Of a stretch of DNA of 64,000 bases, positions 17,999 through 26,956 are shown in pieces; within the stretch, counting starts at the first letter, position 1; each line of letters begins with the position of its first letter. Under the pieces are notes generated by a model. It saw only the letters and a program-made list of their open reading frames with translations, had not been told where the DNA came from and did no database searches. Made by a program: the position numbers and the translations under genes. The DNA comes from Pseudomonas nabeulensis (GTDB lineage Bacteria; Pseudomonadota; Gammaproteobacteria; Pseudomonadales; Pseudomonadaceae), in assembly GCF_004682045.1 (NCBI RefSeq), contig NZ_QUZT01000038.1, positions 1-64,000 of the forward strand, written 5' to 3'.

Positions 17999-20091
17999 AA
18001 GGCATGACCGATTTATTCGGCCCCGACTCCTGGCTGGCCAGCACCGACTTGAAGGTCATGACCGGCCCGGTGCTGATCGTACTGATCTTGTCGATGATGA
18101 TCCTGCCGCTGCCCACCTTCATCCTCGACCTGTTGTTCACCTTCAACATCGCCCTGGCGATCATGGTGTTGATGGTCAGCATGCTCACCGAGAAGCCGTT
18201 GGATTTCTCCGCGTTTCCGTCGGTGCTGCTGTTTACCACGCTGCTGCGGCTGTCGCTGAACGTCGCGTCCACCCGGGTGATCCTGATGGAAGGCCACACC
18301 GGCGCGGACGCGGCGGGCAAGGTGATCGAGGCGTTCGGTGAGTTCCTGGTGGGCGGCAACTTTGCCGTCGGCCTGGCGCTGTTTTTGATCCTGGTGACCA
18401 TCAACTTCATGGTGATCACCAAGGGCGCCGGGCGTATCGCCGAAGTGGGCGCGCGCTTCACCCTGGACTCCATGCCCGGCAAGCAAATGGCAATCGACGC
18501 CGACCTCAACGCCGGCCTGATCGGCGAACCCCAAGCGCGCCAGCGCCGCAAGGAGGTGGCCCAGGAAGCGGACTTTTTCGGTTCCATGGACGGCGCCAGC
18601 AAGTTTGTGCGCGGTGACGCCGTGGCCGGTTTGGTGATCATGGGCGTGTGCATCATCGGCGGTTTGGCCATCGGCATCCTGCAACACGGCATGGCCTTTT
18701 CAGACGCTGCGCACACCTACACCATGCTGACCATCGGCGATGGGTTGGTGGCACAGATCCCCGGCCTGGTGATTTCGATTGCCGCCGGTGTGACCGTGTC
18801 CCGCGTCAACACCGAACAGGACGTGGGCCAACAGATGATGGGCCAGCTGTTCAGCCGTCCCAAGGTGTTGATGATGACTGCCGGCGTCATGGGTCTGCTC
18901 GGCCTGGTGCCGGGCATGCCAAACCTGGTGTTTTTGCTGCTGACCGGACTGCTGGCCGGGTTGGGCTGGTGGTTCTCCAAACAGGAAGAACTCGTGCCGG
19001 AAGGCTCGCCCACCCAGACGCTGCTGCCCAAATCCGCCTCCCAGGGCAGCGAAGCATCCTGGGATGATGTGCAACTGGTGGATACGCTGAGCCTGCGGGT
19101 CGGCCATCGCCTGATCCAACTGGTGGACGCGCGCCAGCAAGGCGAACTGATCACCCGCATCAAGAGCCTGCGCAAGAAGTTCGCCCAGGACATGGGATTC
19201 CTGCCGCCGGTGGTGCATGTGCGCGACAAGCTGGAACTGGCCGCCAACACCTACATCATCAGCCTCAAGGGCGTGGAAATCGGCCGTGGCGAGGTGTTCC
19301 CCGGCAAATGGCTGGCGATCAATCCCGGCAAGGTCACCCATGAACTGGAAGGCACCACCGCAGTCGACCCAGCGTTTGGCCTGCCGGCGATCTGGATCGA
19401 ACCCAACCTGCGCGAACACGGGCAGATCTACGGCTATACCGTGGTCGACGCCAGCACCGTGACCGCCACCCACCTCAACCACCTGCTGCACCAGCACGCC
19501 AAGGACATGCTTGGCCGGGGCGAAGTACAGAAGCTGCTGGATAAACTCGGCCCCGACAGCAAGGGCCTGATCGATGAAGTGGTGCCCAAGTTGGTGTCGC
19601 TGACCGTGTTGCAACGGGTGCTGCAAAACCTGCTGGAAGAAAACGTGTCGATCCGCGATATGCGCACCATCCTCGACGCCCTGGCCGAACACGGCGGCGT
19701 GCAGCAACCGCCGGATGTGCAGGAGCTGACCGCCGTGGTGCGCATCGCCCTGGGCCGCTCCATCGTCAACCAACTGTTCGGCAACAAGACCGAACTGAAA
19801 GTCATCGGCCTGGACTTCAACCTCGAACAAGTGCTGATGCAGGCGGTGGGCAACGGCGGCGCGCTGGAGCCGAGCCTGGCGGACAACCTGATGCAACAGA
19901 CCACCCTGACCCTGCAACGCCAGGAACACAGCGCCGAACCGCCGGTGCTGGTGGTGCCCAACAAGCTGCGGCCAGTGTTGTCGCGCTTCCTGCGCCGACG
20001 TTTGCGCCAGCTGACGGTGATCGCCCTCAGCGAGATTCCCGATGACCGCACGTTGCGCATGACTAACGTGATCGGCGGCAAGCCCAAGTGA
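17995..20091 (+). CDS. flhA: Flagellar export gate protein FlhA
   Basis: Large export-gate protein of 698 residues. It has eight membrane helices in the N-terminal half, the FHIPEP signature at about residues 147-170 (RIAEVGARFTLDSMPGKQMA) and a C-terminal cytoplasmic docking domain. Two possible starts (ATG at 17995 and 18004) give nearly the same protein. Cotranscribed with flhB. Confidence 0.97.
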   Translation: MKGMTDLFGPDSWLASTDLKVMTGPVLIVLILSMMILPLPTFILDLLFTFNIALAIMVLMVSMLTEKPLDFSAFPSVLLFTTLLRLSLNVASTRVILMEGHTGADAAGKVIEAFGEFLVGGNFAVGLALFLILVTINFMVITKGAGRIAEVGARFTLDSMPGKQMAIDADLNAGLIGEPQARQRRKEVAQEADFFGSMDGASKFVRGDAVAGLVIMGVCIIGGLAIGILQHGMAFSDAAHTYTMLTIGDGLVAQIPGLVISIAAGVTVSRVNTEQDVGQQMMGQLFSRPKVLMMTAGVMGLLGLVPGMPNLVFLLLTGLLAGLGWWFSKQEELVPEGSPTQTLLPKSASQGSEASWDDVQLVDTLSLRVGHRLIQLVDARQQGELITRIKSLRKKFAQDMGFLPPVVHVRDKLELAANTYIISLKGVEIGRGEVFPGKWLAINPGKVTHELEGTTAVDPAFGLPAIWIEPNLREHGQIYGYTVVDASTVTATHLNHLLHQHAKDMLGRGEVQKLLDKLGPDSKGLIDEVVPKLVSLTVLQRVLQNLLEENVSIRDMRTILDALAEHGGVQQPPDVQELTAVVRIALGRSIVNQLFGNKTELKVIGLDFNLEQVLMQAVGNGGALEPSLADNLMQQTTLTLQRQEHSAEPPVLVVPNKLRPVLSRFLRRRLRQLTVIALSEIPDDRTLRMTNVIGGKPK

Positions 20092-20139
20092 GTGCGCAGC
20101 GTTAAGCAAGGAACATGTCGCCCACCACCTAGCTGTTCT

Positions 20140-20151
20140 GCGCTTAAGCGC
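20140..20151. promoter_or_regulatory. Perfect palindrome upstream of fliA
   Basis: GCGCTTAAGCGC is a 12-bp perfect palindrome in the 114-nt flhA-fliA gap, about 55 nt before the fliA ATG. It could be an operator or a short hairpin. No protein can be assigned. Confidence 0.35.
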
Positions 20152-20205
20152 GCAGGCCCAGCGGTAATAATCCCGTGGATTTTCTGTCTTTCGCAGGCGC
20201 GCACC

Positions 20206-20898
20206 ATGTATACGGCACAGGGCAAGATTAACCAGCAAGACGTGCTGCAGCAGTACCTCCCCATGGTCCGGCGCCAGGCACTGGGGTTGAAGACCCGGCT
20301 GCCCGCCAATATCGAATTGGACGACTTGATCCAGGCTGGCAGCATCGGCCTGCTCGACGCCATGACCCGTTATGACTTGAGCGTCGGCGCCACCTTCGCC
20401 ACCTTTGCCTCGCAACGCATTCGCGGAGCAATGATCGATGAGTTGCGCACCCGTGACTGGGTGCCGCGCAGTGTGCGGCGCAATGCGCGGGCGGTGGAAG
20501 ATGCCATGCATCGCGTGGAGCAAAGCCTGGGCCGCCCGGCCAAGGAACGAGAAGTGGCCGCAGCCATGGGCCTGTCGCTTGTCGAATACCAAAAGGTGCT
20601 GGATGACACCAACGGCAGCCAGATGCTGCCCTTCGACGACATCGACGAAGAACACAGCGAAAGCTCAAGCTCCCGCCTGCAAACCCCCTTCGCCGAACTG
20701 CTCAACGAGCGCAACCGCGCCAACCTCACCCGCGCCATCGACGCCCTGCCGCCACGGGAGCGCTTGCTGCTTGCGTTGTGTCACCACGAAAAGCTCAACC
20801 TGCGGGAGATTGGGGTGGTGCTGGAAGTGAGTGAGTCGCGGGTGTGTCAGCTGCATGCACAGGCGATTGCGCGGTTGCATGTGAGCATGAGGGACTGA
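20206..20898 (+). CDS. fliA: Flagellar sigma factor FliA (sigma-28)
   Basis: RNA polymerase sigma factor for late flagellar genes, 230 residues. Region 2 (IELDDLIQAGSIGLLDAMTR; FATFASQRIRGAMIDELRTR), region 3 and region 4 (LREIGVVLEVSESRVCQLHA) are complete. The frame extends 38 codons further upstream, but MYTAQGKINQQDVLQQYLP is the normal FliA N-terminus. Its likely targets here are the promoters of fliD, fliC and motAB. Confidence 0.96.
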   Translation: MYTAQGKINQQDVLQQYLPMVRRQALGLKTRLPANIELDDLIQAGSIGLLDAMTRYDLSVGATFATFASQRIRGAMIDELRTRDWVPRSVRRNARAVEDAMHRVEQSLGRPAKEREVAAAMGLSLVEYQKVLDDTNGSQMLPFDDIDEEHSESSSSRLQTPFAELLNERNRANLTRAIDALPPRERLLLALCHHEKLNLREIGVVLEVSESRVCQLHAQAIARLHVSMRD

Positions 20899-20929
20899 CC
20901 CACCGCCGCTCTAACTGTCACTGGAGATC

Positions 20930-21039
20930 AAATGTGGGAGGGGCGGTGCGACGATTCGACTTGCCCCCGATGGCGGTGTATCAGTCACAGATGTATTGGC
21001 TGACCCACTGCTATCGGGGGCAAGCCCCCTCCCACATTT
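20930..21039. repeat. REPIN with variant left arm
   Basis: Inverted REP pair between fliA and the convergent glycosyltransferase gene. The left arm has the extra CGGTGCGACGATTCGA segment also seen at position 1; the right arm is the common form. Confidence 0.9.
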
Positions 21040-21049
21040 TTATCGCATT

Positions 21050-23773
21050 TCAATCAAGATTCGGAGTGCGCCACTTCGTTGCAACCGGCTCGGGGTTGTC
21101 GCGATGCTTGAGGTAGTGCACAGCCAGTTCCGGGTCGACAGACTTGAGCAGCTCGCTCGCCATATCAAAGAGCCGATACACCGTGTGCAACAGGAACGCG
21201 AGTTTCAGCCGCTGGTTATCCGACAGCTCGGCCATGCGTGCTGCGTCCGGTAAAAACAACGCGTCGGCACACGTCAGGTGGGAGCAGTTCGCTTGATGTT
21301 GCAGGTTATTCAGCCGGTAAAAACTGAACCCCCGGCGGGCCAGGCAGCGACTGATCAAGCCCACATCGGCCTGGTGTTCGTGGGTCGGTGTGAAGTTGAC
21401 CCGCGCCTGCACCAGTAGTGTGTCAGCCAGCGTGCGCTGACCATGTTCGACCACCGCCAAGCTGTCGTTGAGGTTGTCCAGCAGTAGCCAATCCACCGGC
21501 GGCAAGCCGTTGATGGCGTCGAGCTTGAGCGTGGGCAGCGGCAGTTTCGTCAGTACGGCGGCTGCCGGTAACGGTTCCAGCGTGGCGCTCATCAACGGGT
21601 CGAGGCAGGCGTAAAGCGTGGCCGGTTGGCCATTGCCCAGCGCCGCATGGGGGTAGTAATGCAATTCGCCGAGCTGGGCCAGATGGCGCGCATTGTCGAT
21701 GCGGCTGGCGGGATCGAATGCCACCGTGGAGAACGCCGCCATGGTTTGCAGCGCCACAAATTGCGCCGACGCGATCAGCGTGCCGCCATGGTCCAGCGTC
21801 ACCACTTTGCCCTGGAACGTGAAGCTGAAACCCGCTGGCTTAGCCGGTGCCGCCGGGTGGTGCAGTTCGACCGGTTCAGCCTCCCCTTCGAAGCGCGCCT
21901 GCCCTTGAGCGTCCAGGGTCAGCGCCGCTGCCGGTTTGCCCGCGCAGTAGCGCTGCCAGATCGCCCGCATGGCGCTGGCAAAGTGGTTGGCGAAACGCTG
22001 GCTGTCGCACACCGGCGAGTTCATCAGCACGTCGCGCAGGTGGCTGCGGATGCGCTTGAGGCTGTCCAAGTCACTGGCCAATTCGATCACACGTTGCTGG
22101 TAGTGCGCCCAGCTATGCACCACCAATTCCGGCAACCCGGCGTTGACCAAATGCGTGGCCGAGTGGCGCCCGGCAAAGGTCGGGCCGGGAAAGCTCACCA
22201 CCGGTACGCCCATCAGCAGCGCTTCACAGGTGGTGAGGCCACCGGAATACGGCCACGGGTCGAGGGCAATATCGATGCGGTTGTAGGTTTCGAGCAAGGT
22301 CTTGTGGCCCACCGGCCCTTCGATCAGCACACGCTCTTCGGCAACACCGTGGGCCGCCATCACCCCATGCACATGGGCGCGCAATTCACTGTTGCCGAAC
22401 GCGCCGCCCTTGAGCAACAGCCGTGAACGCGGCGTGGCGCGCATCAATTCAGCCCAACGCGCCAGCAGTACATCGTTGACCTTGGTCGGGTTATTGAAGC
22501 AGCCGTAGGTCACATAACCGTTGGCCAACGCGGGCAATGCGCGGATATCCGGGGTGTAGGGCGGCGGGTCGTAGCAGATGTAGTCGTCGGGCAGGCGGAT
22601 GAGTTTTTCGGTGTAGTACGCGTCTTCGCCTTCCGGGGATTCGATGCGGTCGGTGAGCAGGTAATCGATGGCGTCCAGGCCTGTGGTGTTGATCAACCCG
22701 CCGACCCACTTCACCAGCAACGGTGCGGGTTGCAGGGCCATGGCGCCCATGCGGTTGCCGGCATTGTGGCCGCACAGGTCGATCAGGATATCGACGCGAT
22801 CATCACGGATACGCTGGGCCAACGCGGGGTCATCCATGTGCTTGATGCCCAGCCACTGCTGGGTCACCGCCTGGATGCGCCGGGTCAGGTGGTCGCACAC
22901 CTGGCTGGTGCTGTAGGCGAACAGTTCGAACTGATGGCGCGGCAGTTTTTCCAGCACGCCGACGATCATATTGCCCACCGGGTGCTGACGCAGGCCGTCG
23001 GAGACCAGGCCGATGCGCAGGCGACGGTCCGAGGCGCGGTCTTTGACGTCGGGACGCGGCGGCACAGATTTGGGCGCGAAGCGCGACTGCCATTCCTTGC
23101 ACACGTCGAAAATGTACTCGCGGCTGCGCTCGGGGTCGTAGTGCAGTGACGTCAGACGGTTGGAGTACGGCAGCACGTCCTTGCGCTTGGCCAGGGCCAC
23201 GGCCTTTTGGTAGTAGGTGTCGGCGGTGGCCAATTGGCCGATGTCTTTATAGAGGTTGGCCGCGTTGTTCCAGTGGCTGTAGTCGCCGGGTTCGCGGGCG
23301 ATAAGTTGGTCGAATACCGCGATGGCTTCACCGTGACGCTCCAGGCGATTGAGGATCAAGCCCTTGCGCGACAGCATGCGGCCGTCATGGGGGGTCAGCT
23401 CCAGTGCCTTTTCGATGTGCGGCAGGGCCTTGGCGAACTGGCCCTTTTCGAAATACAGCGTGGCCAGGCGGTGATGGCCGGCGACAAACTCTTCATTGAG
23501 GTTTAGCGCTTTGAGCACCAGCTCCAGGGCACGATCGGCGTGGCCGAGTTTTTGGGCGGCCTTGGCGACCAGCTCCAATGCCTCGGGCTCATCGGGTAAC
23601 AGGCGCAGCGCCTGCTCGAAACTGGCCAGGGCGCGCTCGGGTTCATCAAGCAATTGCAGGTTGCCCAGGTCTTTCCACACTTGCGGGTCGTTGGGGCGTT
23701 GCTCGCTGAGGCGTCGCAGTTGGACGAGGGTTGGCGTATTTCGATTGGAAGTAGGACGTACGGGCTTGGGCAT
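21050..23773 (-). CDS. TPR/O-GlcNAc transferase-like glycosyltransferase, probable flagellin modification
   Basis: A 907-residue cytoplasmic protein. Residues about 30-205 are TPR repeats (for example DRALELVLKALNLNEEFVAG). Residues about 250-620 form an OGT/SPINDLY-type (GT41-like) transferase: HPVGNM, DILIDLCGHNAGNRMG, YGCFNNPTKVN and DPWPYSGGLTTCEALLMGVP are all present. The last 270 residues weakly resemble an FkbM methyltransferase fold (VDWLLLDNLND) without an obvious SAM-binding motif. Lying next to fliC on the same strand, it most likely glycosylates flagellin Ser/Thr; this role is inferred. ATG at 23773 is preferred to TTG at 23776. Confidence 0.85.
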   Translation of the reverse strand: MPKPVRPTSNRNTPTLVQLRRLSEQRPNDPQVWKDLGNLQLLDEPERALASFEQALRLLPDEPEALELVAKAAQKLGHADRALELVLKALNLNEEFVAGHHRLATLYFEKGQFAKALPHIEKALELTPHDGRMLSRKGLILNRLERHGEAIAVFDQLIAREPGDYSHWNNAANLYKDIGQLATADTYYQKAVALAKRKDVLPYSNRLTSLHYDPERSREYIFDVCKEWQSRFAPKSVPPRPDVKDRASDRRLRIGLVSDGLRQHPVGNMIVGVLEKLPRHQFELFAYSTSQVCDHLTRRIQAVTQQWLGIKHMDDPALAQRIRDDRVDILIDLCGHNAGNRMGAMALQPAPLLVKWVGGLINTTGLDAIDYLLTDRIESPEGEDAYYTEKLIRLPDDYICYDPPPYTPDIRALPALANGYVTYGCFNNPTKVNDVLLARWAELMRATPRSRLLLKGGAFGNSELRAHVHGVMAAHGVAEERVLIEGPVGHKTLLETYNRIDIALDPWPYSGGLTTCEALLMGVPVVSFPGPTFAGRHSATHLVNAGLPELVVHSWAHYQQRVIELASDLDSLKRIRSHLRDVLMNSPVCDSQRFANHFASAMRAIWQRYCAGKPAAALTLDAQGQARFEGEAEPVELHHPAAPAKPAGFSFTFQGKVVTLDHGGTLIASAQFVALQTMAAFSTVAFDPASRIDNARHLAQLGELHYYPHAALGNGQPATLYACLDPLMSATLEPLPAAAVLTKLPLPTLKLDAINGLPPVDWLLLDNLNDSLAVVEHGQRTLADTLLVQARVNFTPTHEHQADVGLISRCLARRGFSFYRLNNLQHQANCSHLTCADALFLPDAARMAELSDNQRLKLAFLLHTVYRLFDMASELLKSVDPELAVHYLKHRDNPEPVATKWRTPNLD

Positions 23774-23798
23774 CAAAGGGAAGCCTTATGGGTAATCT

Positions 23799-23931
23799 GT
23801 AGTGAGCGGGCTTGCCCCGCGCTGGGTGGCGAAGCCGCCCCAACAAGGCCGCCGCGGTGTTTCATGGAGACCGAGTTGCCTGGATTTAGGGCGGCTTCGC
23901 CACCCAGCGCGGGGCAAGCCCGCTCACTACA
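23799..23931. repeat. Long inverted repeat, third repeat family
   Basis: Two arms of about 42 nt (GTAGTGAGCGGGCTTGCCCC continuing through GGCGAAGCCGCCCC) are essentially perfect inverted copies around a 45-nt centre. The arm is longer than the REP arms elsewhere and has a different core. It lies between fliC and the glycosyltransferase gene. Confidence 0.85.
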
Positions 23932-23973
23932 TGCTATCGCGCAGAAAACGGGGCAAAGCGTGGATAAACCCAC

Positions 23974-24004
23974 AAAAAAAGGGGCTCAGCGTACGCTGGC
24001 CCCT
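23974..24004 (-). terminator. Rho-independent terminator of fliC
   Basis: On the minus strand GGGGCCAGCGTACGCTGAGC closes into a GC-rich stem with CCCC and is followed by seven T. It starts 20 nt after the fliC stop, so flagellin mRNA probably ends here before the glycosyltransferase gene. Confidence 0.85.
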
Positions 24005-24023
24005 TCGTACCGCCGGGTTGCAA

Positions 24024-25076
24024 TTACTGCAGCAGCGACAGCATTTGCTGCGGCATGGAGTTGGCCTGCGCCAATACCGAAGTGCCCGCTTGTTGCAGGA
24101 TCTGCGCACTGGTCATCGCCGACACTTCGGTGGCGTAGTCCACGTCCTGAATGCCGGAACGGGCCGACGTCAGGTTGGTGGTGGTGGTGGAAATGTTGGT
24201 GATCGCCGAGTCGAAGCGGTTTTGCACCGCACCCAGGTCCGAACGCATGGAGTCCACGGTGTTCAGCGCATTGTCGAGGGTGGTCAGGGTGCTGGTGGAC
24301 TTCTTGGTCACCGCGTTGTCGGTGTCGATGCTGATGCTGGCCGTGGTGGTGGTGCCGTCGGTGGTGGTGGTCACGTCAGCCGCGTAGGTCTTGCCGTCGA
24401 CGGTCAGGAAGTAGTTGCCCTTGGCGTCGGACGACAGCGTGCCGCCGCTGATGGTGGTGCCGGATTTGTCGACGTAGCTGGTGTTGGTCGAGGTGATCGC
24501 GGTACCCGAGGAATCCGACAGGGTGGTGGCGGTCAGGGTGGTGTCGTAGCCGTTGACGTTGAAGTCGCTCAGGCCCAGGGTCTTGGAGTTGATTTCGCTG
24601 AGTTTGATATCGATGGTTTCGCCGTCGTTGGCACCGACCTGGATGGTGATGGTCTGGTCCTTGGACAACACGTCCACGCCGTTGAACGCGGTTTGCGAGG
24701 AGATACGGTCGATCTCGTCCAGGCGCTGGGTGATCTCGTCCTGGATCGACTGCAAGTCGGACTGGGAGTTGGTGCCGTTGGCCGCTTGTACCGACAGCTC
24801 ACGGATACGCTGCAAGTTGTCGTTCACCTGGTCCAGCGCGCCTTCGGTGGTCTGCGCCAGGGAGATGCCGTCGCTGGCGTTGCTGCTCGCTTGCTCCAGG
24901 CCGGTGATCTGGGAGGTCATGCGGTTGGCAATCGCCTGGCCTGCGGCGTCGTCGGAAGCACTGTTGATTTTCAGGCCCGACGACAGGCGCTCGATGGACG
25001 TGCTCAGGCTGCTCTCCGAAGAGTTCAGGTTTTGCTGGGCGATCATGGATGTGATGTTGGTATTGATAACTGACAT
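24024..25076 (-). CDS. fliC: Flagellin FliC
   Basis: Filament protein of 350 residues. The D0/D1 N-terminus (MSVINTNITSMIAQQNLNSS; LSSGLKINSASDDAAGQAIA) and the C-terminus (AQILQQAGTSVLAQANSMPQ, ending QQMLSLLQ) are of enteric type. The centre (about residues 160-270) is a variable, Ser/Thr-rich region, a suitable acceptor for O-glycosylation. The frame extends 61 codons upstream across the promoter; the ATG at 25076 is the flagellin start. Late gene under FliA control, with a strong terminator. Confidence 0.97.
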   Translation of the reverse strand: MSVINTNITSMIAQQNLNSSESSLSTSIERLSSGLKINSASDDAAGQAIANRMTSQITGLEQASSNASDGISLAQTTEGALDQVNDNLQRIRELSVQAANGTNSQSDLQSIQDEITQRLDEIDRISSQTAFNGVDVLSKDQTITIQVGANDGETIDIKLSEINSKTLGLSDFNVNGYDTTLTATTLSDSSGTAITSTNTSYVDKSGTTISGGTLSSDAKGNYFLTVDGKTYAADVTTTTDGTTTTASISIDTDNAVTKKSTSTLTTLDNALNTVDSMRSDLGAVQNRFDSAITNISTTTTNLTSARSGIQDVDYATEVSAMTSAQILQQAGTSVLAQANSMPQQMLSLLQ

Positions 25077-25166
25077 GGTGCAGTTCCTTTCGTGGGTGAG
25101 CCGCTGGGGACAGATTCGAGGCCCGTCGCCGATGCATCCGGCGCCGTTGCCGTACAGACAAAGCGA

Positions 25167-25194
25167 ACATCGGCGATCCGATCTGTCGTCTTTA
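25167..25194 (-). promoter_or_regulatory. Sigma-28 (FliA) promoter of fliC
   Basis: On the minus strand TAAAGACG, a 12-nt gap and GCCGATGT. The two boxes and their spacing are identical to the fliD promoter. It gives a 5' leader of about 80 nt before the fliC ATG. Confidence 0.85.
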
Positions 25195-25317
25195 GGCAGC
25201 CCTTGAAAAAAATTCGGCAGCCACCCGATTTCACCCCTGAAAGTGCCTGTATTAGCCAATTTGAATCTGCACCTGCCGCGTTATAAAGCCTGCCTTGGCC
25301 CATAACCGGAGTGCTGC

Positions 25318-26133
25318 ATGAACCCCTCAACCCTGATCGGCATGCTCGCCAGCCTGCTATTGCTGGCCGTGTTGCTGGTGTTCAGCGCACAACAACCCGG
25401 TTTGTTCATCGACCTGCCGGCATTGGGCATCGTGGTGGTCGGCACCTTTGCCGCGACCTTCATCAGCTACCCCTTGCGCGAAGTGCTGCGGATTTTCAGC
25501 CTGCTCAAAACCGTGGTGCGCCACGAGCGTGAATACACCCAGGAAGACATCGACGAACTGGTCAACCTGTCGCGCCTGTGGATCGACGAAGACTTGCGCG
25601 CCGTGGAAGACGCCCTCGACAGCGTGAAAAACCCGTTCCTGCGCTCCGGCGTACAACTGGTGATCGACAAGACCCCACTGGATGACATCCTCGACCTGCT
25701 GCAATGGCGCATCGCGCGGCTGCGGGCCAAGGAACACGCCGAGGCCCAGCTGTTTCGCGTGATGGCCAGCTACGCCCCGGCATTCGGCATGCTCGGCACA
25801 TTGGTGGGGTTGGTGAACCTGATGTTTGTGCTCGGCGATGGCGACATGGTGACCATCGGCCGGCAAATGGCGGTGGGCTTGATGACCACGCTTTACGGCG
25901 TGCTGCTCGCCAACCTGCTGTGCAAACCGGTGGCGGTGAAGCTGGAGCGGCGCACCGAACAGCGCGTGGTGGTAATGAACATGGTGCTGCAAGGCGTGGC
26001 GATGATGGCCAACAAACGCAGCCCCGGGTTGATGCGCGAGACGCTTAAATCCTTTGTCGCCCATTACCAGAACGAACTGCGCGACGGGCCGGTGCATGCA
26101 CCGCTCAAGCTCAGTTGGAAACCGCGCACGTGA
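25318..26133 (+). CDS. Second stator subunit, MotA of the MotC/PomA type
   Basis: MotA/TolQ/ExbB-type stator protein of 271 residues with four membrane segments. It differs from the motA at 14936: the pattern ASYAPAFGMLGTLVGLVNLM is that of PomA/MotC-like stators, and the cytoplasmic loop is shorter. Transcribed divergently from fliC and overlapping the next gene by 4 nt. Known Pseudomonas strains carry more than one stator set; this pair probably belongs to the flagellar system of this cluster. Confidence 0.88.
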   Translation: MNPSTLIGMLASLLLLAVLLVFSAQQPGLFIDLPALGIVVVGTFAATFISYPLREVLRIFSLLKTVVRHEREYTQEDIDELVNLSRLWIDEDLRAVEDALDSVKNPFLRSGVQLVIDKTPLDDILDLLQWRIARLRAKEHAEAQLFRVMASYAPAFGMLGTLVGLVNLMFVLGDGDMVTIGRQMAVGLMTTLYGVLLANLLCKPVAVKLERRTEQRVVVMNMVLQGVAMMANKRSPGLMRETLKSFVAHYQNELRDGPVHAPLKLSWKPRT

Positions 26134-26885
26134 GGCCGGTTTCGCGCATCCAGGCCGCTGCGATTGCCAGCGGCATCCCGCCGGTGGAGGACGCGGCGGG
26201 CGAGACGTGGATGATGACCTACCTGGACATGATGACGTTGCTGCTGGTGGTGACCATGGCGATGCTGGCATTGGCGGGCAAGGGCCATGCGCGTCCGCAG
26301 CAAGGCGTGCCGCCGGTGTTTACCGCGAAAGCCCTGACGTCGGTCGAAGCGCCGGGCGCATTGCTGTTGGTGCCGCAACCTCCATCGCCCGAGCCTGTGG
26401 TGGTCGAACCGGAGCCTGAACCTGTTGCCGTCGTTGAACCGGAACCGCCGAAACCCACAACCCAGGACCTGCTCAACGAACTGCCGCTGGATCAATTGGG
26501 CAATGACATCGAAGTGGTCACCAACGACAGCAGCGTCAGCTTTCGCATCAGCAGCGAAATCCTGTTCCCCTCCGGCCAATCCGACCTCAACCTCGGCGGC
26601 CTGGCCGTGCTGCGCAAACTGCTGCCGGTACTCGACAGCGTGCCGCATAAACTCATCGTCGCCGGCCACACCGACACCCAGGACATCCGCAGCGCCCGCT
26701 TCCCCTCCAACTGGGAACTCTCCGGCGCTCGCGCAGGCAGTGTGGTGCGTTATCTACAAGCCAACGGCATCCAGCCGGACCGCCTCGCTGCCATTGGTTA
26801 TGCCGACACCCACCCCCTTGCCGATAACAGCACCCCAGAGGGCCGCGCCCGCAACCGCCGCGTGGAGTTGATACTGGAACGCTGA
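26130..26885 (+). CDS. Second stator subunit, MotB/OmpA-like
   Basis: Stator partner of 251 residues starting at a GTG that overlaps the stop of the preceding gene. One membrane helix carries the channel aspartate (MTYLDMMTLLLVVTMAML, Asp33). A Pro/Glu-rich linker (about residues 90-112) leads to an OmpA-like peptidoglycan-binding domain (LIVAGHTDTQDIRSARFPSN; GRARNRRVELILER). The linker is unusual in charge and length compared with the MotB at 15790. Confidence 0.88.
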   Translation: MRPVSRIQAAAIASGIPPVEDAAGETWMMTYLDMMTLLLVVTMAMLALAGKGHARPQQGVPPVFTAKALTSVEAPGALLLVPQPPSPEPVVVEPEPEPVAVVEPEPPKPTTQDLLNELPLDQLGNDIEVVTNDSSVSFRISSEILFPSGQSDLNLGGLAVLRKLLPVLDSVPHKLIVAGHTDTQDIRSARFPSNWELSGARAGSVVRYLQANGIQPDRLAAIGYADTHPLADNSTPEGRARNRRVELILER

Positions 26886-26956
26886 AGCGTGGGGTTGTCT
26901 TTAGCGCACAAGAACAGTGATCATCGCCCTCCCCCGACTGTTGAGGAACCAAGACC

